NCBI GenBank assembly: GCA_964468205.1
Contig: CAYXVG010000109.1
Span: 1 to 12,028, forward strand
Reading direction: 5' to 3'
Source: CAWELS01 sp964468205
GTDB taxonomy: Bacteria; Acidobacteriota; Terriglobia; Bryobacterales; Bryobacteraceae
DNA length: 12,028 nt
Shown here: one piece after another, positions 1 to 6,738 of the stretch
How positions within the stretch are numbered: position 1 is the stretch's first letter
Layout of the letters: each line of letters begins with the position of its first letter
The notes under the pieces: model-generated
The model's input: the letters and a program-made list of their open reading frames with translations, nothing else
What the model was told of the DNA's origin: nothing
Databases searched by the model: none
Position numbers and translations under genes: made by a program

Positions 1-316
1 AAGGAGCGGCGCCGGGTGTGGCCGAGACAAAGATGACGCGGGCGCAATGCTCGATCATCCGTCTGCCACTCTTGAAGATCGGAGGGCGGGTCCGGGGGGG
101 ACGGTCCGCAAATCTAGACTTCGATGGCCAGCAGTCACCCCTGCCGGCCACCGTTTTCTGGTGCACGTTGAATTCCACGCGAAGAAGCTCGACACGAACT
201 GTGGCGCCATCTCGGAACGATGATCTGTAGATGCCGGTCGCTTTGGTGACCGGGACAAGCGATTAAGACTATCGCGGAGCCCGAGTTGCCGGAAACCGAC
301 GATGGTTCGCAGCAGC
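1..316. other. Region downstream of hmuS without a supportable gene
   Basis: I see no convincing gene in these 316 bases. A 6-pair hairpin (CCGGTC 234-239 with GACCGG 248-253) lies 64 bases past the hmuS stop, but no T-run follows on the minus strand, so I do not call it a terminator. A minus-strand ATG at 58 opens 19 codons running off the window edge (starting MIEHCARVIF), with only a weak ribosome site. It could be the start of the next co-directional gene or chance. Confidence 0.4.
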
Positions 317-3300
317 TCAATTCCGCCGTCTGCGCGCGCCGATGATGACGGCCGCCGCAAATGCAATCACGAGGCCGGCCAGGGCCAGCAGAGTAGTCAT
401 ATTGTTGGCAACCATCCGCTTCACCTCATCCATCGTGATCTGCTTCTCCAGGCGCATGCCCTCAACGGGTTCCTGGGCGCCACCGATACGGGCCTGGTCG
501 ATGGCCGAGTTGTACCTCTGAGCGAGTTCCGGGGCGAGGCGTTGCGCGATCATGTCCCGCAGCTTCGAGTTGTCGCAGACGAATCCGCTACACCCGGCGT
601 CATGGTCACGCACGAGTTCCGCATGGAGTTCGGCGAGGCGCTCGATGGTCTCCGCGGTTGCGTCCCAATATCCCTTGCGGATAGTCTCCAGCATAACCGC
701 GGTCATCTCTTGTAGCGCGTACGGGTTCTTGTCGCGGAAGTACGCCTCCATGTTCATTTGGTACTTGTCTTCCACATAGACGTCATAGAGGCCCTCCCAG
801 AGTTCCTCGTCGATCACATCGGGCTTCATGACGTCCCAGCCGTAGGTGTTGCGGAAGGTCTCGGCGAAGGTTTCGGCGGAAGTGGCGCCACCCTGCTGCA
901 GCGCCTCGATGTACTTCGGATTCAACAACGTCGTCCGGGTCTCGGTCCAAATCGCTTCCTTGGCGCCCTGCACGACGGGATTGTGGCGGTTGCGCAGGTC
1001 AGTGAAGTAGGCGTCGGGGTCGTTGCCGGTGACGTTGCGGATGGTGGCGTTCAAGCCGCCCATGAATTCGTAGACGTGATCCAGCGAGAGCGGGCCCCAG
1101 GTGTTGGAATTCCGTGTGTGAGCGATGGTGTCCGTGTTCTGCAGTGCGGCCTCGAAGACGCCCGGCACGAAGCGGCCCCAGTGTTCCTTCGTATAGAGGG
1201 CGCCCATGTTGTTGAGGTAGCGGTCGCTGATCTCCTCGTCGGACTCCCAGCGGTCGCCCGACTCCACCAGCCCCATAATCGCCGCGCCGTAATTACCATT
1301 TACACCGCCGAAGACACGGGCGGTGGAGAAGGCGCGTGCGTCCAGCGGTGACAAGCCGCGATCCTTCATAACCTGTTCGGCGGCGAGGGCGCCCTCCCTC
1401 ACGTGATTGATTGTGTCCGGCGGGTCATCGGCCTCCGCGGCGAGCTTGACCGCCTCGTTGATAAGGAACAGGCGCGACGCGGCGATGTCCCGGGCCTGTC
1501 CGGAGGTCTGTACGATAACATCGATCCGCGGCCGTTTCAGTTCCTCCATGGGCACGAGCCGGACCGCGTTGACCGATCCGCGGGAATCCCGGACGGGCTC
1601 AACGCCGAGGAGATGGAAAATCGTGGCGACTTCCGTGGCCTCGGACCGGATCATCATTCCGCCCCAGAGGGTTACCGCGACCTTCTTCGGGTACTGGCCA
1701 GTCTCATCGAGCTTTTTGCGGATAATCGAATCCGCAAGCTGAACACCGACTTTCCAGGACTGCGGCGACGGTGTCTTCACCATGTCGATGGCCGCGAGGT
1801 TGCGGCCGGTCGGCACGGAGTTCGGGTTGATGATCGGGTCACCGCCGGTCGAAGGCTCGATGTAACCGCCGTTGAGAGCGCGAATCGCGCCCGCGAGCTC
1901 CGCTTGTGGTGAGTCAGCCAGCGCCTTCTCATAGTCGCATACGTCTTGTAGCGTGTCACGGAAAGTGCGCACTGCCTCAACGTATTCGCTTTCCTCCTCC
2001 TCGATTACGGCCAGACGGTTTCGGGCGGCCTTGACGGCAAGCTCCAGGTTGCCCCGTCCGAGACGGAGAATCGCCGCGACGGCGGCAGCGTCCTTTCCGC
2101 CACGCTGCTCGACATCGCCGGCAAGATCAACATTGGCAGCGTAGAACTCCATCCGTTTCAGGAACGCCTCCAGCTTCTCCGCGTCCCAGTCTTCGACCAC
2201 CTTTTCGAAACCCGCGGGGTCCGCGGTGGCGAACAGCGCGGTTTTGTGCGCGTCCCCGAGGGCGATGTCCACCCGCTCCTGGCGGGCGCGCTGCTGCGCC
2301 TCTCGGAGTTCGGCCACGACCTCCGGCGAATCCAACAGGCGGCGGGCCTCATCCCTGGCGCCGGCGGATCCGTGCATCATCTGGAGGAACTCGATTACTT
2401 GCGGCGTCTTTCGTTCCCCGGCATTTTCGCGCAGCCCCGGCACGACCAATTCCAGCTTCCTTCGATTGTCGGCGTTCTTCATGTCGAGTACGCCGGCAGT
2501 GCTCTCGAATCGGGATTCATTGCGGAGGTCCCTCACGAACTTGAACTGCTCGTCATCCTCGGTGATCTCTAGAAAGAGCTCCCGGAGTCGTCCGGTGTCA
2601 ACCTCGGCATCGCCTTGCGGCTTCCCGCGGCCCCCGCCGATCATCCCGGCCGGCGCCTTTTTCTGGTGTTCCTGGTCCCACGCGTCGAGACGCGCCAGGT
2701 CGGCCTGCTCGACGAAATCGTCCACGGTCGCCTGGCCGTCCAGAATCCTGCCGATCATGGAGTTCGCTTCGGAGCGGAAGCTGTCCGAAAAGGCGCGCAG
2801 TTGCTCCCCGTTCGCGGGTTTGATTCTTCCTTTCGCCTCAGCCAGGTGAGCCAGGCTGTAGGCGATGGGGTCAATCGCCATCAGCCGCGCGGTTTCGCGA
2901 GACTGTTTCGCGCTGTACGGAACGGCCACGGTGTAGAGCCCCTCGGTGATTTTTTCCTGAGCGATAGTGTGGAGATAATCGTGCAGTTTGTCGGCGATTT
3001 CCGGCGTGACCTCTGAATACTCGCCGAATCCCTCGATTTCGAGGTCCTTGTGCAGCTCCATTTCCAGAATGCCTTTGCGGATGTCCTTGGCGAACTCCAC
3101 CTGCAGGGCCTGATCGGTTGAATGGAGGTAGCCGTTCACCGCGCGGTCCAGCGCCATCAGCGGGCCGTACAGTTCGGACTCGATGAACGGCGGTGTAAGG
3201 TGGGAAACGATCGTCGCGTAGCTGCGCCGCTTGGCGATCACGGCTTCGCCGATGTTGTTGATGACGTACAAGTAGGGATGCGGCAGATCGCCGATGAGCG

Positions 3301-5032
3301 CGTCGGCCCAGTCGAACTGCGAGAGGGCCGACTGTTTCCAGGGAGTGAACTCAAAGCTGCCGTGGGTGCCAAAGTGCATCAGGGCGTCGGCGTTGAACCC
3401 GTGCCTGGCCCAGAGGTAGGTAGTGAGATACGGATGGGGCGGGGCCTGCTTGACGCCGTGCACCAACTGGTTCGTGTCTTCGCCCAGCGCCGGCATGAGT
3501 TGAGGAAGGATCACCACGTTGCCAAATTGAACCCGCGGCAGCACGAGGTAGGCCACGCCGTCGCGGGAGACGCTCAGGTACTCCCCGGGCGCCGCGCCGT
3601 ACTGTTCTTCGACCTGAGCGTAGAGACCCGGGTCGAGCTGCTCGCGCACCCAGCTTAAGTACTCCTCGACGGGGATGAGTTCCGGATCACCCTCCCGCAG
3701 AAACTGGTCGAACGTCCCCTTAGCATAAGGGCCGAGCACGGGTCCCTTGTTTTGGATCATCTCCATGAACACCTCGTCTGATTCGGGGAGAGGTCCGGTC
3801 TGATACCCTTCCGATTGGAGATGCCGCAGAAGGTTCAGTAGCGACGGCGCCACCTCCAGACCGGCCGCGACCATCGCGTTCCTGCCCGGGCCTTTGTAGT
3901 AGACAATGGCCAAACGTTTCTCGCTGTTGGGTTTTGCCTTGAGCGCGAGCCATTTCTCGACCCTGGAGGCGAAGGTATCGAGTCGCTCGTGGATTCCGCC
4001 GGCAATGAACAGCCCGCGCTCGTCGGGGTACTGGGCCCCGACGGCAAACGGTTCGATGCCGCCGTCCAACTCCGGCACGACGATGCTCTGGCTGAGCATT
4101 CCGCCCACGAGGCCCTCCTGGGACGCGACCCATTTCTCGTAAGGCTGGTTGACGCTGAGGGGGCAGAGCAGCGGGATGTTCTGCTCCTTCAGCCAGGCAA
4201 TCGTGTCTTCGGCGCCGGTCATCGTGAGTCGCCCGTGCGGTAGGTGAACCACGATATCCGGAGCGATCTCTTTCAGATAGTTGAGGCGGTTGACGTAGCC
4301 GGCGATCGGGTAGACGTTGAGGTTCCTGGACTCCAGCTTCTCGATCAAGGCGTTGATGAGGGGGCCGTTCAACCGGCGAGGTCCGGCCATCAGGGAGAGC
4401 AGGGCAACCCGCGGCCTGCCCTCTTTGTGGAGTCCCTGTTCACGGCGGTAGGCGTCGTAGTCCGCCACCTTCTCGAAGAAGACGTCGCCGGCAAGATGGT
4501 ATAGGGCGTCCATCGGAACGATGTCCGCCTTCTCCACCGGGTCAGTGAACAGCGTCTTGCCGTCCATCACCCTTCGCACGTAGTTGAGCAGCCGGCGGGT
4601 GTTCTTGCGTCCCCCGTTGCTGACGTAGTCGCCGAGCTGTTCGAGGTCCTCCCGGGACAGGTTGGTGAGTTCGTTTTCCCGGCTGGTGCTAGCGGTAAGG
4701 TAGATGCGCGCGCCCTTGGCGGCGGCCTTCCTGATCGCCTCGAGTTGTGCCTCGTCGAATCGAAGCCCCATGCCGAAGATGAGCGTGACGGCATAGCGGG
4801 ACAGGTCCTTTTCCACGACGCCGGCCTCCTCCATCCGTTCGATTCCGATGAAGCCGTTGTCGTTCACATCGAGCAGTTGCGAGTACTGCGAGTCGGTGTA
4901 GTTGATCACCGCGATGCGCGTGGGACTGACATACCGGTTCCAGAGGAACCACGAGAGAGCCACCACGGCCATTGCGGCGACAAAGCGCTTGTCGCGAAGA
5001 ACTCGCACTAATCTCTGTCGTATTGCTGACAT
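317..5032 (-). CDS. hmuS: CobN/HmuS-type chelatase-like protein with membrane anchors at both ends
   Basis: A 1571-residue member of the CobN/BchH large-subunit family. Family landmarks in order: RLAIVYYKGPGRNAM (373-387) with GLEVAPSLLNLLRHLQSEGY (391-410); GVAYLVLPRVQFGN (492-505); the core motif HFGTHGSFEF (553-562); a long charged helical region (about 775-1045); PTGRNL (1074-1079); the RPRIDVIVQTSGQARD block (1167-1182); FMGGLNATIRNVTG (1323-1336); and LNPKYIEAL (1370-1378). Basic N-terminus plus helix 17-31, and helix 1547-1566 plus ARRRRN, predict cytoplasmic ends and a periplasmic body. Cys1481 and Cys1486 (CSGFVC) could form a disulfide or a metal site. True CobN inserts cobalt with AAA+ CobS/CobT, which are not encoded here. 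Bacteroides HmuS is described, as I recall, as removing iron from heme; this protein, in an hmu-type locus, is best read that way. Cobalt insertion is a weaker alternative. A modest ribosome site (AAAGGG, 7 bases) precedes ATG 5032. It is the last gene of the operon, unlike P. gingivalis, where hmuS follows hmuR. Confidence 0.93.
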   Translation of the reverse strand: MSAIRQRLVRVLRDKRFVAAMAVVALSWFLWNRYVSPTRIAVINYTDSQYSQLLDVNDNGFIGIERMEEAGVVEKDLSRYAVTLIFGMGLRFDEAQLEAIRKAAAKGARIYLTASTSRENELTNLSREDLEQLGDYVSNGGRKNTRRLLNYVRRVMDGKTLFTDPVEKADIVPMDALYHLAGDVFFEKVADYDAYRREQGLHKEGRPRVALLSLMAGPRRLNGPLINALIEKLESRNLNVYPIAGYVNRLNYLKEIAPDIVVHLPHGRLTMTGAEDTIAWLKEQNIPLLCPLSVNQPYEKWVASQEGLVGGMLSQSIVVPELDGGIEPFAVGAQYPDERGLFIAGGIHERLDTFASRVEKWLALKAKPNSEKRLAIVYYKGPGRNAMVAAGLEVAPSLLNLLRHLQSEGYQTGPLPESDEVFMEMIQNKGPVLGPYAKGTFDQFLREGDPELIPVEEYLSWVREQLDPGLYAQVEEQYGAAPGEYLSVSRDGVAYLVLPRVQFGNVVILPQLMPALGEDTNQLVHGVKQAPPHPYLTTYLWARHGFNADALMHFGTHGSFEFTPWKQSALSQFDWADALIGDLPHPYLYVINNIGEAVIAKRRSYATIVSHLTPPFIESELYGPLMALDRAVNGYLHSTDQALQVEFAKDIRKGILEMELHKDLEIEGFGEYSEVTPEIADKLHDYLHTIAQEKITEGLYTVAVPYSAKQSRETARLMAIDPIAYSLAHLAEAKGRIKPANGEQLRAFSDSFRSEANSMIGRILDGQATVDDFVEQADLARLDAWDQEHQKKAPAGMIGGGRGKPQGDAEVDTGRLRELFLEITEDDEQFKFVRDLRNESRFESTAGVLDMKNADNRRKLELVVPGLRENAGERKTPQVIEFLQMMHGSAGARDEARRLLDSPEVVAELREAQQRARQERVDIALGDAHKTALFATADPAGFEKVVEDWDAEKLEAFLKRMEFYAANVDLAGDVEQRGGKDAAAVAAILRLGRGNLELAVKAARNRLAVIEEEESEYVEAVRTFRDTLQDVCDYEKALADSPQAELAGAIRALNGGYIEPSTGGDPIINPNSVPTGRNLAAIDMVKTPSPQSWKVGVQLADSIIRKKLDETGQYPKKVAVTLWGGMMIRSEATEVATIFHLLGVEPVRDSRGSVNAVRLVPMEELKRPRIDVIVQTSGQARDIAASRLFLINEAVKLAAEADDPPDTINHVREGALAAEQVMKDRGLSPLDARAFSTARVFGGVNGNYGAAIMGLVESGDRWESDEEISDRYLNNMGALYTKEHWGRFVPGVFEAALQNTDTIAHTRNSNTWGPLSLDHVYEFMGGLNATIRNVTGNDPDAYFTDLRNRHNPVVQGAKEAIWTETRTTLLNPKYIEALQQGGATSAETFAETFRNTYGWDVMKPDVIDEELWEGLYDVYVEDKYQMNMEAYFRDKNPYALQEMTAVMLETIRKGYWDATAETIERLAELHAELVRDHDAGCSGFVCDNSKLRDMIAQRLAPELAQRYNSAIDQARIGGAQEPVEGMRLEKQITMDEVKRMVANNMTTLLALAGLVIAFAAAVIIGARRRRN

Positions 5033-5090
5033 CCATCAACCCTTTCTGTTTCGCATCCCCGCTGGCGGGATTTTCGCGCGTGCCCAGGCG

Positions 5091-5450
5091 CTACTGTTGC
5101 GCTCCGCTATCGGCTTCGGGGTTCTCGGGAACGTAAATGATCTGGCCGTTCTCCAGTTCGTAGGCGATGCCGATTCGTCTTCCTTTCCCCTCGCCGGAAC
5201 TCTCGCTGCCTTTGTAACGCGTGATTTCCTTGCCTTTCTTGACGATGATCTCCATGTTTGCCTTGCCTGGATCCTTGACCATCGTCACGTCTTCGCTGGT
5301 GAGCAATTCGCTGATCTGGAAACTGGAGACGAGCGCGACCATGAGCGCCAGGGCGAAGACCATCGCGAGATCAAAGAGGTTCGCCATGCCCGAGAGCGGA
5401 TCCGAGTCGCCGGAACCGGCCGGGAACAAACCCATGCGGCGCCGCCTCAC
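5091..5450 (-). CDS. hmuV: DUF2149 protein (HmuV-like), single-helix partner of the ExbB-like channel
   Basis: A 119-residue protein with an arginine-rich N-terminus (RRRR), a conserved DPLSGMANLFD segment (17-27), one membrane helix (about 26-44) and a periplasmic tail of about 75 residues with beta-like stretches (ITRYKG, GIAYELENGQIIYVPE). DPLSG..NLFD plus one helix is the DUF2149 pattern, found beside MotA/TolQ/ExbB and CobN-like genes. The layout resembles ExbD or TolR. I prefer GTG at 5450: it overlaps the upstream stop as GTGA and has a G-rich Shine-Dalgarno 6 bases upstream. ATG at 5435 (114 residues) is the alternative, and the frame stays open further upstream to 5516 inside the channel gene without likely meaning. 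Asp27 at the helix entry is a candidate ion-coupling residue. A 58-base gap separates it from hmuS. Confidence 0.88.
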   Translation of the reverse strand: MRRRRMGLFPAGSGDSDPLSGMANLFDLAMVFALALMVALVSSFQISELLTSEDVTMVKDPGKANMEIIVKKGKEITRYKGSESSGEGKGRRIGIAYELENGQIIYVPENPEADSGAQQ

Positions 5451-6046
5451 GACTGTCCCCCTTCCTGGGAGAGATCGAAGAGGTACAAAAGAAGCTCGCG
5501 GTCGCCTTGATGCCACCGTTGTTTCACCAGTTGGACGACAAACCCGATCGCGCCGACAAAGATGCCGACGACCGTAGTGGAGAAGGCGACTTGCATGTTC
5601 GACGCCATGGAAGCGATGTCGCCGGCGGCCAAACCGACCAGGGCCGGGCCCATTGGGATCAGGGTGCCCATCAGGCCGAGCATCGGTCCGACGCGCATGA
5701 GCGTCGCGGGCTTCTCAAGGTCGCGTTTGGATTCCAGTTCGAAGTCGCTGATGATCTTCTCGCCGTGGACCGGGTGCCAGTGCACATCGATCATCTGGCG
5801 AAGATGGTCCATCAGGGCGCTTTGGGCCTGCGGGAGGTTCTCGATGCCGACCGGGCCAACTGGCTCCCGCCGGACGCGCTCGAGCAGTTCCTTGATGCGC
5901 GATGCGTTCCGCCGGCGGTGAGCATAGTGGCCGTAGAGGTCGCCCGCCAACACGAGGGCCAGGCCAAAGGATAAGAGCAACAGCACGATGACGGGAATCA
6001 GCATTCCCGTGGAGAGCCAATAAAGGATACTTGTGAGAGCGTTCAT
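5447..6046 (-). CDS. hmuU: MotA/TolQ/ExbB-family proton channel protein (HmuU-like)
   Basis: A 199-residue inner-membrane protein with the family layout: helix one (about 13-35), a cytoplasmic region rich in charged residues (40-115), then two C-terminal helices (about 117-141 and 155-175). The signature GPMLGLMGTLIPMGPAL (120-136), followed by AGD (141-143) and AFSTTVVG (154-161), is the conserved channel-lining region of ExbB/TolQ/MotA. It would form the ion-conducting part of a complex with the single-helix DUF2149 protein encoded next. The small size and the LIPMGPAL version of the motif fit the subgroup found with CobN-like genes, not a general ExbB for TonB. Start ATG 6046 overlaps the previous stop as ATGA; its own stop overlaps the next GTG as GTGA. 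Likely role: energise HmuS or transport at the inner membrane. Confidence 0.92.
   Translation of the reverse strand: MNALTSILYWLSTGMLIPVIVLLLLSFGLALVLAGDLYGHYAHRRRNASRIKELLERVRREPVGPVGIENLPQAQSALMDHLRQMIDVHWHPVHGEKIISDFELESKRDLEKPATLMRVGPMLGLMGTLIPMGPALVGLAAGDIASMASNMQVAFSTTVVGIFVGAIGFVVQLVKQRWHQGDRELLLYLFDLSQEGGQS
5457..5466 (-). promoter_or_regulatory. Ribosome binding site for the GTG start of the DUF2149 gene
   Basis: AGGAAGGGGG on the minus strand inside the end of the channel gene, 6 bases before GTG 5450. It favours GTG 5450 over ATG 5435. GAGG just after the GTG could serve the ATG instead, so the choice is not final. Confidence 0.45.
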
Positions 6047-6738
6047 GAAGATGCGTTTCCTCTATAAAGTTGAGATCGAGCGTGCCAGAGATAGCCGGCC
6101 ATCGCGCCGGCTAGCGCGCAAACCGCGCAAGCCACGGTCGCAGTCCAATCCGGCTGGACCAAGTGATCGGGCGGACTGAGTCCACCGGCAATCAATGGCA
6201 GAAACATGGCAGCCACCAGTTGGAGGAATGACGCGATGAGCATGATCTCCAGCCGCCCGACCCAATCCTTGAAGACGAATCTCAGAAAGGCCGATCCCGC
6301 GAGAAGCAGTAGCAGCACTCCTCCCGCGAAGCCAACCGCCAGCAAGGCAAAGCTGCGCACCGTGGGAGTGTTGTACAGAAACGTCAGCAGGACGCAAAGC
6401 CCCGCCACGCATCCGATTGATGGGAGAAGACAAATCGCCTTTCCCCAGGTACGGTTGCCGCCACCGTAGTGGGCATTGATCATGTGCGCCGCCAGCAGCA
6501 GCATGATGAAGGACTCGGCCACCAGCACTGTACACACGTCTGCCAGCACGGCATAGTTGTTCACGAACGCGGTGAGACTTTGCCCGCTGATGCGGACCGC
6601 AATCGGGGCGAACGCAAGCGGCGTCATCGCCGTCCCGAGGATCACCAGCAGCCAGTTGTGGTTTCGTTCGAGCAGGCTGGCCTTTACGAGCGTGACGGCT
6701 GTCGCGAGCGCAAACATAACCGCGAGAAAGAACCACAT
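6043..6738 (-). CDS. hmuT: Polytopic inner-membrane protein in the HmuT position
   Basis: A 231-residue, very hydrophobic protein with about seven predicted helices (near residues 2-20, 29-50, 63-86, 101-121, 129-153, 164-185 and 199-218). A basic segment KDWVGR precedes helix six and the tail is short and polar. I see no catalytic motif. Charged or polar residues in or near helix three (Glu75, His85, His90) could matter if it conducts ions or binds a metal. The assignment as the HmuT-like component rests mainly on position, directly before the ExbB-like and DUF2149 genes in an hmuS locus. This HmuT is not the ABC-transporter binding protein of the same name in Yersinia. ATG follows the previous TAG with no gap, and GAGGAGG lies upstream inside the preceding gene. 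Its TGA overlaps the next start as ATGA, so translation with the channel gene is probably coupled. Confidence 0.75.
   Translation of the reverse strand: MWFFLAVMFALATAVTLVKASLLERNHNWLLVILGTAMTPLAFAPIAVRISGQSLTAFVNNYAVLADVCTVLVAESFIMLLLAAHMINAHYGGGNRTWGKAICLLPSIGCVAGLCVLLTFLYNTPTVRSFALLAVGFAGGVLLLLLAGSAFLRFVFKDWVGRLEIMLIASFLQLVAAMFLPLIAGGLSPPDHLVQPDWTATVACAVCALAGAMAGYLWHARSQLYRGNASS

Noticed and set aside
2..58. Minus-strand ATG with 19 codons reaching the window edge
   Set aside because: Too short to judge and with a weak ribosome site; mentioned only as a possible next gene.
2226..2849. Plus-strand open frame of 207 codons, and similar ones at 758-1351, 3122-3658 and 1403-1912
   Set aside because: All are antisense to the intact, well-recognised hmuS frame, and their translations are Ser/Arg/Pro-rich or show no family motif.
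317..5032. Annotation as a B12-pathway cobaltochelatase CobN
   Set aside because: No other cobalamin synthesis gene and no AAA+ partner is present, the protein has two membrane anchors, and the neighbours match hmu-type loci.
5055..5075. Small hairpin followed by ATTTT between the DUF2149 gene and hmuS
   Set aside because: The stem is only about 4 pairs and the T-run is on the plus strand, where no gene ends here.
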